Shown: positions 1 through 8,910 of the stretch, piece after piece
Layout of the letters: each line of letters starts with the position of its first letter
Position numbering within the stretch: the first letter of the stretch is position 1
Notes under the pieces: generated by a model
What the model was told of the DNA's origin: nothing
The model's input: only the letters and a program-made list of their open reading frames with translations
The model's database searches: none
NCBI GenBank assembly: GCA_002390205.1
Contig: DGOV01000024.1
Span: forward strand, 1 to 32,049
Reading direction: 5' to 3'
DNA: 32,049 nt
DNA from: Proteobacteria bacterium UBA4457
Lineage (GTDB): Bacteria; Pseudomonadota; Gammaproteobacteria; Ga0077536
Translations under genes and position numbers: made by a program

Positions 1-350
1 CTGCTAGAGCTTTGATCGTATTCAGCAGACATAACCCGAGTATTAAACAACATGTCGGAACCAAGCTCATATCTCTCTATTACATGTTGAATGTATTTTA
101 GTATTTCCGGCTGAGAGGCATATTTTTCACTCCATTCCCATTCTTGTTGGAGTGCATCATCGAATTGATAAGAATATTGCATACTCTCTATGTCGCAACG
201 AGCACCAGGATATCGGTTCCAGTGCCAAGTGCCACCAGCTTCATCGCCGGCTTCCAAGAGTTTCGCTCTTAAGCCAATTTTTTTGGCTTTATAAAGCATA
301 TAGATGCCTGCAAAGCCACCGCCGACTATCACTGCGTCATACTTATTCAC
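1..350 (-). CDS. Flavin-dependent monooxygenase (Baeyer-Villiger type), N-terminal part only
   Basis: The N-terminal ~116 residues of an FAD/NADPH monooxygenase; the rest lies beyond the left window edge. Seen: a Rossmann FAD-binding motif GGGFAG close to the start, then GGTWHWNRYPGARCD and MQYSYQFDDALQQEWEW, hallmarks of Baeyer-Villiger monooxygenases of the cyclohexanone/steroid monooxygenase group. The reading frame is open from a GTG at 350 with no closer ATG; a GGAG lies about 11 bases upstream. It is a close paralogue of the next gene upstream on the same strand (541-2145), by eye well over half identical across the shared N-terminus. Family knowledge: such enzymes insert oxygen next to a ketone to give an ester or lactone. 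Substrate unknown. The defining FxGxxxHxxxW motif falls outside the window, so the class is inferred from its neighbour. Confidence 0.82.
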   Translation of the reverse strand, partial: MNKYDAVIVGGGFAGIYMLYKAKKIGLRAKLLEAGDEAGGTWHWNRYPGARCDIESMQYSYQFDDALQQEWEWSEKYASQPEILKYIQHVIERYELGSDMLFNTRVMSAEYDQSSS

Positions 351-540
351 AAAAATGTAAACTCCAATCTTTCTAATTGAGTAGTTTATGCAGAAACTAT
401 GATAGGGAAGGGATAGCGCATAAACATTAAACTTACTGAATTTTATCGTTACTTGCGTGCTCAGGCAAGATGGTTATTGTTGTGGGCCAATATGGACAAA
501 TGGCTAAGAAGTCGCCAATAAGTCTCACATGTCTTAGTAC

Positions 541-2145
541 TTAAGAGAATTCGAATCCCGTGTAGTTGTTACGTGCGACACTTTCGCATTTTTCCACATA
601 AGGAGGGAATCCTAAGTAAGGGAGAAAGGTTCTTTTTTTACCAGGAATATTTGCTCCTAGGTACCAAGAATTACACGTAGGAAAAATTGTCTGGCCCGCA
701 ACTTCATTGACATGCTCTGCCCAAGTTTCTTCTGCTTCTAGTGTAGCTTCTATAGAATCAAATCCCTTCGATTTTGTCCAATTAATGCAGTCTGTTATCC
801 AGTTTACATGCTGCTCAATAGAAGGAAGCATGTTCGTTAAAACTGAAGGACTTCCTGGTCCGTTTATTGTGAACAAATTAGGGAAACCTGAAATACCAAG
901 ACCAAGATAGGCTTTGGGGTTGTTGACCCATTTCTCTCGAAGAGAATTACCTTGTTTCCCAGTCACATCAATTCTTGAGATAGCCCCTGTCATGGCATCA
1001 AAGCCGGTAGCGAGTACCAAGTTATCAAATTTCCAGTCTCCATTCGAAGTAGTAAGACCCATAGATTGAAAGCTAGATATTGGATTGTTACTTATGTCAA
1101 TCAAAGTAACATTATCACGGTTAAAAGTGGAATAGTATCCGCTATCTGCACATAGCCTTTTGCAACCTACTTTATGATCTGGCATCAGCATTGAAGCGAT
1201 CTTCGGATTTTTCACAATAGAAGAGATTTTTTGTCGAATAAACTCAGCCGCAGTTTCATTCGCGTCTTCATTGATTAGAAGATCTGAAAATGCGCCTAAG
1301 AACATTAACCCTCCATTTTCCCAGCGTTTTTCGTATTCTTCTAACCTCTCATTAGAGCTGACTTCGGCAGCGCTTTTTTCGTTTAAATGCATATCGTAGC
1401 CAGTAAATTTATTTGCACATTCTTTTCGAAACTCTGAGTATCGTGCTTTGATCTTGCTGGCCTCTTGCCGATTAGTTGGGCCATTTGCCGCCGGAACCGA
1501 AAAATTGGGTGTGCGTTGAAAGACATATAAGTGCTCAGCTTGTTCAGCAATGAGAGGTATAGACTGAATTGCTGACGATCCAGTGCCAAGTATTCCTACG
1601 GTCTTGCCCGTGAAATCAACCTCACTTTTGGGCCAATTCCCAGTGTGAAACACTTGGCCGGCATATTCTTTTATTCCCGGAACATCGGGTGTATTAGTGG
1701 AGGACAGGCAGCCAGTTGCCATTACGCAGAAACGAGCAAAGGCTTCACCTTTCGAGGTTTTCACGTGCCATTGTTTTTCTTCTTCATTGTAAGTAGCTGA
1801 CTCTACCCAAGTTTGTAGCTGAATGTCACGTCTGAGATCGAATCGGTCGGCTACATGGTTAATATACTTGAGGATATCAGGTTGCGACGAATATCTTTCA
1901 GGCCATTCCCACTCTTGTTGCAGTTGTTCGTCAAATTGGTAGGAGTATTGCATTGACGGGACGTCACACCGTGCGCCGGGATACCTATTCCAAAACCAAG
2001 TCCCGCCCACGTTATCACCAGCTTCAAACACGACTGCTGACAACCCTTCTTTTCTTAATTTGTGCAGCATATAAAGACCTGAAAAACCGCCACCAACGAC
2101 AATCACATCATATTTTTGCGAACTTTTTTTATCTACGTTTACCAT
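541..2145 (-). CDS. Baeyer-Villiger-type flavin monooxygenase
   Basis: A complete 534-residue FAD/NADPH-dependent monooxygenase, normal length for a class B Baeyer-Villiger enzyme. Seen: FAD-binding GGGFSG at residues 18-23; GGTWFWNRYPGARCD around 46-60; the Baeyer-Villiger fingerprint near 160-171 (YAGQVFHTGNWP, with Tyr in place of the usual first Phe); a second Rossmann motif LGTGSSA at 185-191 for NADPH, followed by VFQRTPNF; and LATGFDA further on. Family knowledge: it oxidises ketones to esters or lactones using O2 and NADPH in the cytoplasm. ATG start at 2145, with a GGGAG upstream at rather long spacing. It lies between its paralogue (downstream, ending past position 1) and an alpha/beta hydrolase (upstream) on the same strand, a common arrangement in which the hydrolase opens the ester or lactone product. 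Substrate cannot be told. Confidence 0.9.
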   Translation of the reverse strand: MVNVDKKSSQKYDVIVVGGGFSGLYMLHKLRKEGLSAVVFEAGDNVGGTWFWNRYPGARCDVPSMQYSYQFDEQLQQEWEWPERYSSQPDILKYINHVADRFDLRRDIQLQTWVESATYNEEEKQWHVKTSKGEAFARFCVMATGCLSSTNTPDVPGIKEYAGQVFHTGNWPKSEVDFTGKTVGILGTGSSAIQSIPLIAEQAEHLYVFQRTPNFSVPAANGPTNRQEASKIKARYSEFRKECANKFTGYDMHLNEKSAAEVSSNERLEEYEKRWENGGLMFLGAFSDLLINEDANETAAEFIRQKISSIVKNPKIASMLMPDHKVGCKRLCADSGYYSTFNRDNVTLIDISNNPISSFQSMGLTTSNGDWKFDNLVLATGFDAMTGAISRIDVTGKQGNSLREKWVNNPKAYLGLGISGFPNLFTINGPGSPSVLTNMLPSIEQHVNWITDCINWTKSKGFDSIEATLEAEETWAEHVNEVAGQTIFPTCNSWYLGANIPGKKRTFLPYLGFPPYVEKCESVARNNYTGFEFS

Positions 2146-2176
2146 TACTTAGTAGCTCCCTACTCAGATAATTTTT

Positions 2177-2203
2177 AGTATATACATGACTACGATACCG
2201 CAA
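2177..2203 (-). promoter_or_regulatory. Possible sigma-70-type promoter for the monooxygenase
   Basis: On the minus strand a TTGCGG (2198-2203) and a TATACT (2177-2182) are separated by 15 bases, about 30 bases upstream of the monooxygenase start at 2145. The -10 is good, but the -35 is partial and the spacing short, so this is only a candidate. Confidence 0.25.
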
Positions 2204-2246
2204 TCTATTGAGCGTTTCTTGACTAATTTTTCCCCTACCAAATTAA

Positions 2247-3113
2247 CTAGGTGTTACGTTTTAAAAAGCTTAAAATTGATTTGCTAAAAATGTCGTTTCG
2301 ATCTCCTGCAACCATGTGGGCAGCATCAGTAATGTTGACGTATTCCGACTCTGGATGCAGAGAGAGAAAGTGTGCAGCGCCCTCTTCACTTAGTATGTCC
2401 GATAGGGCTCCTCTTACCAATAGAGTTGGCACATTTAGTGCGCGCGTGCATTCATTCAATCTCGCTTCACGGTTTTGAATCTCACTTCTCATTGTCATGA
2501 ATCGTGGATCCCAGTGCCAAGAGTATTTCCCCATAGGGTTAAGCCTTAGATTCTTGGCGAGGCCGCTCAAATTAGAAGTGCTCTTTCGGTGAGGCTGGTA
2601 GGCACTGATCCAGTCGGCTGCCTCTTGCAAAGACTCAAATCCTTCAGGTTTGTGAGCCATAAATTCGCCTATTCTCTTGACGCCACTTGGCTCTGTTTGT
2701 GGTGCGATGTCTACCATCACTAAGCCTTTTGCGTGGATATGATCTTCACCGATGGCCATTAGGCTGCTAATCCCTCCCATTGAAGCCCCCACTAGTACTG
2801 GGTTAGGGGTGCCTAATGAAGCTAGCACGCAAGTTAGATCCGCTACCATTAAATCTTGCGAGTAGGCTCCATCAGCAGCCCAATCAGAGTCTCCATGCCC
2901 ACGGGCATCTATAGCAACGGCATGATATCCAGCTTTAGCAAGTAGTTCTCCGGTCCCTTTCCAAGCATGTCTTGTTTGCCCCCCACCATGAAGGAGCATG
3001 ACGGTCGTACTATTCCCTTTTCCCCACATGTCGCCCGCAATCAAATTTTTGTTGACTCCCTCCCAGAAGTGCATTGGGACTGGTGTGCCATCTAGTTTTT
3101 CACCTGCGCTCAT
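2247..3113 (-). CDS. Alpha/beta hydrolase
   Basis: A 288-residue alpha/beta hydrolase-fold enzyme. Seen: oxyanion-region LLHGGGQTRHAW near residues 40-51, the IDARGHGDSDW strand-turn motif at 68-78, the nucleophile elbow GASMGG with Ser111, and a C-terminal DAAHM with the likely catalytic His266. No signal peptide, so probably cytoplasmic. The order of motifs matches esterases, lactonases and C-C hydrolases, which cannot be separated on this evidence. It sits about 100 bases upstream of the Baeyer-Villiger monooxygenase on the same strand, so hydrolysis of the ester or lactone made by that enzyme is a reasonable inference. ATG start at 3113 with AGGAG about 11 bases upstream. The gene is divergent from the glyoxalase II-type gene at 3236. 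Confidence 0.85.
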   Translation of the reverse strand: MSAGEKLDGTPVPMHFWEGVNKNLIAGDMWGKGNSTTVMLLHGGGQTRHAWKGTGELLAKAGYHAVAIDARGHGDSDWAADGAYSQDLMVADLTCVLASLGTPNPVLVGASMGGISSLMAIGEDHIHAKGLVMVDIAPQTEPSGVKRIGEFMAHKPEGFESLQEAADWISAYQPHRKSTSNLSGLAKNLRLNPMGKYSWHWDPRFMTMRSEIQNREARLNECTRALNVPTLLVRGALSDILSEEGAAHFLSLHPESEYVNITDAAHMVAGDRNDIFSKSILSFLKRNT

Positions 3114-3235
3114 AGATAGATTGCTCCTAGTTGCATTTAGTTTTCGTATTCCCCACTATTGCCATAAACATTTTATGTTGTGCGCTTGGTGACCAACGTA
3201 CCCTTATATTAAAGCAGAATCGAAGGAGTTTCTTG

Positions 3236-4021
3236 ATGCACGTTGAACAAATATGGACAGGGAATGCTTATCGTAATTTTAATTACCTTATCGTATGCGA
3301 AGCAAGTGGAGAAGCACTAGCTGTGGATCCATTGGATTCAGATAAATGTTTGGCAGTGGCTAAAAAGCATGGTTGGGAAATCACTAAGGTTTTGAATACG
3401 CATGAGCACTTTGATCATACAGGCGGTAACGAAGCCGTAATAGCTGCCACTAAAGCAAAGTTATTCGCTCATGCTAAAGCATCTATTGAAGGCGTAGATG
3501 TTGGCCTAGGAGTTGGTGATGTGGTGAGTGTTGGCACATCTGTTGAGTTAGAGGCATTGGATACCCCTGGTCATACAATGAGCCATATTTGTCTTTATGC
3601 ACACAGCGACAGCCCAGCTCTTTTTTGTGGAGATACACTTTTTAACGCTGGAGCAGGAAACTGCCATAACGGAGGTGATCCAGATGATATGTATATGACC
3701 TTTACACAACAGCTCTCCATTCTGCCTGACAGCACCCGAATCTATCCAGGTCACGACTATATCGATAATAATCTGAGATTTACGTTAGATCGTGAGCCTG
3801 ACAATGAAGCCGCACAACAAATTTTACAGAAAACAGAAATGCAAGACTTGGACAAAGCTTTAATATCTACCCTAGCTTTAGAAAAAGAAATCAACACATT
3901 TTTTCGTTTGCAAAATCCGACTGTGATAGCGAGATTGCGTGAAAAATTTGACGAACTTCCTGAGCAGGTCGATGCGAGAACTGTATTTTTAAAGCTTAGA
4001 GAATTACGCAATAACTGGTAA
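3236..4021 (+). CDS. gloB: Hydroxyacylglutathione hydrolase (glyoxalase II-type metallo-hydrolase)
   Basis: A 261-residue metallo-beta-lactamase-fold hydrolase with the full glyoxalase II pattern. Seen: the metal motif THEHFDH at residues 55-61, further ligands DTPGHT (His113), GDTLF (Asp133) and YPGHDY (His173), then NLRFTLDREPDN and a C-terminal FLKLRELRNNW, which match the glyoxalase II helical domain. Family knowledge: it hydrolyses S-lactoylglutathione to lactate and glutathione, the second step of methylglyoxal detoxification. The frame is open back to 3131, but ATG 3236 is preferred: GAAGGAG sits about eight bases upstream and the protein then starts as the family does. The region just after the GDTLF motif (AGAGNCHNGG) differs from the common GCGR form, so a related thioester substrate is possible. 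It is followed by glnD after 161 bases. Confidence 0.87.
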   Translation: MHVEQIWTGNAYRNFNYLIVCEASGEALAVDPLDSDKCLAVAKKHGWEITKVLNTHEHFDHTGGNEAVIAATKAKLFAHAKASIEGVDVGLGVGDVVSVGTSVELEALDTPGHTMSHICLYAHSDSPALFCGDTLFNAGAGNCHNGGDPDDMYMTFTQQLSILPDSTRIYPGHDYIDNNLRFTLDREPDNEAAQQILQKTEMQDLDKALISTLALEKEINTFFRLQNPTVIARLREKFDELPEQVDARTVFLKLRELRNNW

Positions 4022-4096
4022 TCCGAGCCATGTATAGTAGGATCGTGTTGCGGTATGCAGAGATTAAGCTAGACTGTATTTTTTAGTGCATAAGGA

Positions 4097-4124
4097 CATG
4101 TTCCCACCTCGCGAACGGTATAAT
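4097..4124 (+). promoter_or_regulatory. Possible promoter for glnD
   Basis: A perfect TATAAT at 4119-4124 lies about 58 bases upstream of the glnD start. The matching -35 region (CATGTT at 4097-4102, 16-base spacing) is weak. The position in the gap between gloB and glnD and the perfect -10 support a separate glnD promoter. Confidence 0.4.
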
Positions 4125-4182
4125 AAAAACGTATAACACAATATGCAGAACAGAAGTAAAATTCACAGTTAGTAGATAAAGT

Positions 4183-6795
4183 ATGCCAGAGAAAAACTCG
4201 TCAATAATTTCCGTAGAAAGTTTGAAGTCTGCACACGCAAAAATATTGAATACGACTGAGAAAAGACTTTATGGACGACAAGGAGGAAGAGCAATCGTGA
4301 AAATGCTCAGTTCTTCTGTGGATACTTTTTTAATTGATCTTTGGTCTCAAGTGGGTGGCAGTGATCATGCCAATGTCGACCTTGTAGCGGTAGGCGGTTA
4401 TGGCCGGTCAGAGCTTTGTCCCCACTCTGACTGGGATATTCTTTTCTTGGTAGCAGAAGGCCGTAACACAAATCTAAATCAAAGAATTCAGTCTTTCATT
4501 CAATGTATATGGGACTCTGGAGCAGTGTTGGGTCACGCTGTAAGGACGCCTAGAGAAGCACGTGAATTCAGTAAGACAGATCATCATAGCCGTACGGCAT
4601 TGATGGAGAGCCGGCTTATTAGTGGTTCCGGCATGCTATATAAACAGCTACAAAACTCTATCCATCCTCAACATTGGAGTAGGAAACAACGATTAGAATT
4701 TTGCATCTTAAAAATGGAAGAATGCAAAGTTCGAAGACGCTCTCAGGGTGGGACAGCTTTTGTGATGGAACCAGACTGCAAGAATGGTCAAGGTGGTTTG
4801 AGAGATGTCAGCACAATTTTTTGGCTTGCTATGGGTTGGTATGGAGTGCCTAAAGCGAGAGAGTTATTGCGAAAAGGTTTGGTAGATGAAGCTGAGTTTA
4901 GCGGGTTTGTGAGTGGAAGAGATTTTTTATGGCGGGTACGCTCAGGGCTACATTTTCTTGCGGGTAGAGAGAACGATCGCTTGCTTTTCAGTTATCAAAC
5001 AGAATTAGCTACGAGCTTTCGTTACCGTGATAGCGAAAAATCTAGTGCGGTCGAGCGTTTTCTTAAGAATTATTTTTTAAATGTAAGACGAATAGACGAT
5101 CTTACCAGTTTGTTTCTACAACACTTCGAAGAGGAAATGTCTCCACCTTCGAGATTTTCGCGGCGTATTTCTTTAGGACGAGGTATGCAACTCAGGAAGA
5201 ATCAAGTCGGCATTTCTGATGTAAGTGAGTTTACCGCGGACCCATTAAATCTCCTCAGTATCTTTAGCCTAGCACAAGAAAAAGAGAGATATTTAGATAG
5301 CAAGGCATTGCGTATCATTAATAAAAATGCAGCGCTTGTAAATTCTGAAGTCCGTAACTCGCGAGAAGGGAATAGCATTTTTTTAAGCATTCTGCGTTCG
5401 GACAGGAATGTGACTGCGGCTCTGAGTCAAATGCACGAAACTGGAATTCTAGGACAATTTTGCCCGGAGTTTAAGAGAATTACCGGTCATGGGCAGTTTG
5501 ACCGATACCATCATTACACTGTAGATGCTCACACTATCCGCGCTATAGATATCTTACGTGATTTTAGGATAGGGAGTGGTCAATATATCGAGATGCCTTT
5601 GGCCTCGCAGCTTATGAGAGAACTGGAACGTCCAGAATTACTCTATGTAGCGTTGTTATTTCATGACATAGCAAAAGGTCGAGGTGGAGATCACTCCGTT
5701 CTAGGTGAGAGCTTAGCTAAGAAATTTTGTAAAAGACTAAGACTGTCGAGTGATGATCAGGAGATTGTTGGTTGGCTAGTACTGCATCACCTTCGTTTAT
5801 CTAAAACTGCGCAACATTACGACCTTACTGATCAAGAGGTCATTGCGGATTTTAGTAACTTTGTGGGTGATCGAGAACGACTCATCTATCTCTTTGTTCT
5901 GACTGTGGCGGATGTCACAGCTGTTGGTCCGGGTACTTGGACGGAATGGAAAGGACATCTTTTTACTCAACTATTTCGCGCTTCAGAATCTTATTTAAGG
6001 ATGGGCGAGGCGGTGCCAATGGATGAATTAGAGCGATTGCGTACCAGAAAGAAAAGTGTTCTAAAAAACACAACCTCGGTTGAGAAAAAAATAGTCGCTA
6101 GAATGTTAGATGTTTTTACTAATACGCTAGTTATGCGCCATACCCCTGCTTTTCTTTTGATATTATGCCGCCTGCTTAGAAAGGAATCTGGTGTTCATTT
6201 AATCTCTAATAAAGAGGGTGGGTATACTCAGATACTGACATGGGGAATAGATAGATCAAGATTGTTTTTCGAGCTAACCTCAACACTTGCCGATGCCAAC
6301 ACTATTGTTCTTGTGGCTCATGCGTATGCATTGCGAGATGGAAGAGTTTTAGATGAGTTTCAGATTACAGACGCAAAAGGTGTCGCAATTACCGAAAAAG
6401 GGCAGTTAGAAAGGATTCAGCAGAGGGTTATCGATGCCCACTCTGGCGCGGTTCATCAGGTCTCTCAGGAGTCAATGAAGTTTGATGTACTTATGGAGTC
6501 TGTACCAGTAAGTGTTAGATACCATGAAGCCGCCGCATCAAGCCTGAGCGCGGTAGAAGTTATCGCAGCTGACCGAAAAGGATTGTTGTCTCTATTGGCA
6601 AAAGCAATTTCTGATGTGGGTGTGAGTATTCGCGGTGCGAATATCACTACCTTCGGAGCACAAGCGGTTGATGTTTTTTTCTTAAGCGATCAAGATGGCA
6701 AGAAGCTAGACAAGAGTACCTTGGCTAGCGTGATCTCCAGTTTAGAGTCTGTCGCCCAGCTAGAAAAAACTTACCAAACGAAGCTAGAGGATTAG
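4183..6795 (+). CDS. glnD: Bifunctional [protein-PII] uridylyltransferase / uridylyl-removing enzyme GlnD
   Basis: The nitrogen-status sensor that adds UMP to PII proteins when glutamine is low and removes it when glutamine is high. At 870 residues it is close to the usual proteobacterial length. Seen in order: nucleotidyltransferase motif GGYGRSELCPHSDWDILF at residues 71-88, with the metal-binding Asp83 and Asp85; the PII-uridylyltransferase linker with NGQGGLRD; an HD hydrolase domain with HHYTVDAHT and FHDIAKGRGGDHS (His494, Asp495); and two C-terminal ACT-like glutamine-sensing domains, the last around VEVIAADRKGLLSLLAKAISDVGV. ATG start at 4183 has no strong Shine-Dalgarno. The gene stands alone, without the map, dapD or tsf neighbours often seen beside glnD, and is flanked on both sides by catabolic genes. 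Confidence 0.97.
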   Translation: MPEKNSSIISVESLKSAHAKILNTTEKRLYGRQGGRAIVKMLSSSVDTFLIDLWSQVGGSDHANVDLVAVGGYGRSELCPHSDWDILFLVAEGRNTNLNQRIQSFIQCIWDSGAVLGHAVRTPREAREFSKTDHHSRTALMESRLISGSGMLYKQLQNSIHPQHWSRKQRLEFCILKMEECKVRRRSQGGTAFVMEPDCKNGQGGLRDVSTIFWLAMGWYGVPKARELLRKGLVDEAEFSGFVSGRDFLWRVRSGLHFLAGRENDRLLFSYQTELATSFRYRDSEKSSAVERFLKNYFLNVRRIDDLTSLFLQHFEEEMSPPSRFSRRISLGRGMQLRKNQVGISDVSEFTADPLNLLSIFSLAQEKERYLDSKALRIINKNAALVNSEVRNSREGNSIFLSILRSDRNVTAALSQMHETGILGQFCPEFKRITGHGQFDRYHHYTVDAHTIRAIDILRDFRIGSGQYIEMPLASQLMRELERPELLYVALLFHDIAKGRGGDHSVLGESLAKKFCKRLRLSSDDQEIVGWLVLHHLRLSKTAQHYDLTDQEVIADFSNFVGDRERLIYLFVLTVADVTAVGPGTWTEWKGHLFTQLFRASESYLRMGEAVPMDELERLRTRKKSVLKNTTSVEKKIVARMLDVFTNTLVMRHTPAFLLILCRLLRKESGVHLISNKEGGYTQILTWGIDRSRLFFELTSTLADANTIVLVAHAYALRDGRVLDEFQITDAKGVAITEKGQLERIQQRVIDAHSGAVHQVSQESMKFDVLMESVPVSVRYHEAAASSLSAVEVIAADRKGLLSLLAKAISDVGVSIRGANITTFGAQAVDVFFLSDQDGKKLDKSTLASVISSLESVAQLEKTYQTKLED

Positions 6796-6803
6796 CCGAC
6801 TGA

Positions 6804-7190
6804 TTATGGCTTTTGTTTGCGCATTGAGTTCTTGATTAATATTTTACCGTCTTTGAATGTGTAGACGTCACATCCTCTAGCTTTTACCTTTGCTCCATCT
6901 GTCTTTCTCGTGCCAGTAAAAATCCATTCGCTACAACCGCGGTCACCCAAAATTATGTCTTCTCCGACTGCTTCAAAGTGAGCATCTGGGTAACCAATCC
7001 AGAGACTCGCAAATCCCTCTCGTACTTTTTCAGTTCCCGTCCATAACGCGCCTTCAGTTTCTAAACCTACTGATGCCATAAATACGCAGTCGTCGGCCAT
7101 ATGACTCATTAATTTATCTATATCTTTGTCATTCCAGGCTTGTGTAAATGATGCGAGGAATTCTGGAGTGACTTGATTTTCTTGTGTCAT
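6804..7190 (-). CDS. NTF2-like (SnoaL-type) small protein
   Basis: A 128-residue protein of the NTF2-like/SnoaL superfamily, a cone-shaped alpha+beta fold used by ketosteroid isomerases, polyketide cyclases and many uncharacterised proteins. Seen: an N-terminal helix FLASFTQAWNDKDIDKLMSH, then DDCVFMASVG, a WTGTEKVREGFASLW segment, and C-terminal strands with CSEWIFTGTRKTDG and CDVYTFKDGKILIKNS, the typical order of the fold. No signal peptide. Function cannot be assigned; in this superfamily it could be an isomerase, a hydratase or a small-molecule binder. It converges on glnD with only eight bases between stops and is divergent from the amidase at 7387. A second, unrelated-looking NTF2-like gene lies at 23142-23531. 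Confidence 0.8.
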   Translation of the reverse strand: MTQENQVTPEFLASFTQAWNDKDIDKLMSHMADDCVFMASVGLETEGALWTGTEKVREGFASLWIGYPDAHFEAVGEDIILGDRGCSEWIFTGTRKTDGAKVKARGCDVYTFKDGKILIKNSMRKQKP

Positions 7191-7386
7191 GATATGGTTG
7201 CGTTCCTTATTCGATTTAAAATAAACTGTCTAGCCAGAAGGCCTAAGGCCTAGTGCCTTTATGTTTTCTGCTAGGTCTTCTGTAAGTATAAAATATTGTT
7301 GTGTGGTCCAGCAAGGTGGTTGCTCGGAACCATGCTGTGACTGAGAGCGTCCACAACGTCATTGTTAGAATAAAGGGATAAGATTT

Positions 7387-8892
7387 ATGACAGTAAAGCG
7401 ACCAAATTTGGACGAGATACAAGCGATTGGCAAGCAAATACATATGCAGCTGGATTCGGAAGAAGCGAAAACTCTGAAAGAGCTGCTTGAGAGCAATCTC
7501 GCCGTTTACGATGTGTTAGATAGTATTCCAGAAGATGTACCGCCGATACTCTCACCGAGAGATTCGGGTTTTGAACCAGATAAAGAAGACAACCCGTATA
7601 ATGCTTGGTATTGGAAGACGGAGATACAAGGTGAATTAGCAGGTCCGTTACGTGGTAAGCGGGTTGCGTTCAAAGATAATATTATGGTGGCGTCAACTCC
7701 GATGATGAACGGCTCTTCGACCTTAGAAGGGTACATTCCTGAAGTCGATGCGACTGCAGTGACGCGAGTACTTGCCTCTGGAGGCACAGTCGTAGGAAAG
7801 GCACATTCAGAATATTTCTGTACATCTGGAGGAAGCCACACGAATGCGAAAGGACCTGTATTAAATCCGCATGACATCAGTCGCACTGCAGGAGGATCGT
7901 CGAGTGGTTGTGGGGCCCTGTTAGCGGCTGGTGAGATTGATATGGCAGTTGGTACCGATCACGGAGGTTCATGTCGAATTCCCGCTTCTTTCTGTGGTGT
8001 GGTAGGGCTGAAACCAACCTTTGGCTTGGTTCCATACACTGGGGCCATGCCTATCGACATGACGATTGACTACGTTGGGCCTATGACTAAAAGTGTTGAA
8101 GATAACGCTTTGCTTTTGGGTGTTCTGGCTGGTGCAGATGGTGTTGATAATAACCAGGCTGGGATCCAGGTTAGTAATTATTTAGAAGGTTTGGACGAAG
8201 GGGTCAGCGGGTTGAGGATCGGTGTCGTGAGAGAGGGCTTTGGGCACGAAAACTCTGATCCTCAGGTAGATCTATGTGTTCGTAATGCAGCTGCTAGATT
8301 GAAAAGCCTAGGAGCTGAGGTTGAAGAAATTTCAATTCCTATGCATTCGGTTAGCACGGCTATATGGACACCTATCTACATAGAAGGGTTAGTCGATTCT
8401 ATGATGCATGATAATGGCTATGGTAAGAACAGAAGAGGTGGGTATGTGCCGAGTTTGATGTCCTACCATTCGAATTGGAGAACTCAAACTCATAAATTCG
8501 GTCCACAAACTAAACTAGTTATGCTGACTGGTGAGTATATGAGCCAGACTTATGGTGGAAAGTATTATGCCAAAGCTCAGAACTTACGTTCTCGTCTGAC
8601 TGCAGCATACGATGAAGCGCTTTCAAAATGTGATATTTTATTGATGCCAACACTTCCTATCACAGCTCCACCTATCCCGGCGCCTTCGGCGTCGCCCGAG
8701 GAAATCGTCTCTCGAGCTCTTGAAATGGTGCCTAATACCCCAGCGACAGATTTGACTGGGCACCCATCCATTTCGATACCCTGTGGAGAAGTTGACAGCC
8801 TACCCGTTGGATTAATGTTGGTTGGGCGTCATTTTGAGGAGAAGTTGGTATATAAAGCTTCCTACGCCTTTGAGCAATCCGAAATTAATTAA
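7387..8892 (+). CDS. Amidase (amidase signature family)
   Basis: A 501-residue amidase signature enzyme that hydrolyses amides to acid and ammonia. Seen: the Ser-cisSer-Lys triad is intact, with Lys96 in AFKDN, cis-Ser171 in AGGSSSGCGA and nucleophile Ser195 in TDHGGSCRIPASF; the spacing (99 residues Lys to Ser, 24 Ser to Ser) is that of the family. The N-terminal ~70-residue helical extension (beginning TVKRPNLDEIQAIGKQI) resembles the nitrile-pathway and enantioselective amidases rather than GatA. No nitrile hydratase is in view. ATG start at 7387 has AAAGGGA upstream. The alpha/beta hydrolase at 8911 follows after 18 bases, so the two form an operon. Substrate is unknown; aliphatic, aromatic or acyl-amino amides are all possible. 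Confidence 0.92.
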   Translation: MTVKRPNLDEIQAIGKQIHMQLDSEEAKTLKELLESNLAVYDVLDSIPEDVPPILSPRDSGFEPDKEDNPYNAWYWKTEIQGELAGPLRGKRVAFKDNIMVASTPMMNGSSTLEGYIPEVDATAVTRVLASGGTVVGKAHSEYFCTSGGSHTNAKGPVLNPHDISRTAGGSSSGCGALLAAGEIDMAVGTDHGGSCRIPASFCGVVGLKPTFGLVPYTGAMPIDMTIDYVGPMTKSVEDNALLLGVLAGADGVDNNQAGIQVSNYLEGLDEGVSGLRIGVVREGFGHENSDPQVDLCVRNAAARLKSLGAEVEEISIPMHSVSTAIWTPIYIEGLVDSMMHDNGYGKNRRGGYVPSLMSYHSNWRTQTHKFGPQTKLVMLTGEYMSQTYGGKYYAKAQNLRSRLTAAYDEALSKCDILLMPTLPITAPPIPAPSASPEEIVSRALEMVPNTPATDLTGHPSISIPCGEVDSLPVGLMLVGRHFEEKLVYKASYAFEQSEIN

Positions 8893-8910
8893 AAAAAGAA
8901 GGATAATATA

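Noticed and set aside
3131..3235. N-terminal extension of the glyoxalase II-type gene, resembling a hydrophobic leader.
   Set aside because: Glyoxalase II starts directly with the MHVEQIW-type strand, and ATG 3236 has its own GAAGGAG.
7239..7252. Repeated AGGCCTA units in the NTF2-amidase divergent gap, as an operator.
   Set aside because: Two short copies of a common palindrome; a single similar AAGGCCTAAG also occurs near 12696, but this is not enough to claim a site.
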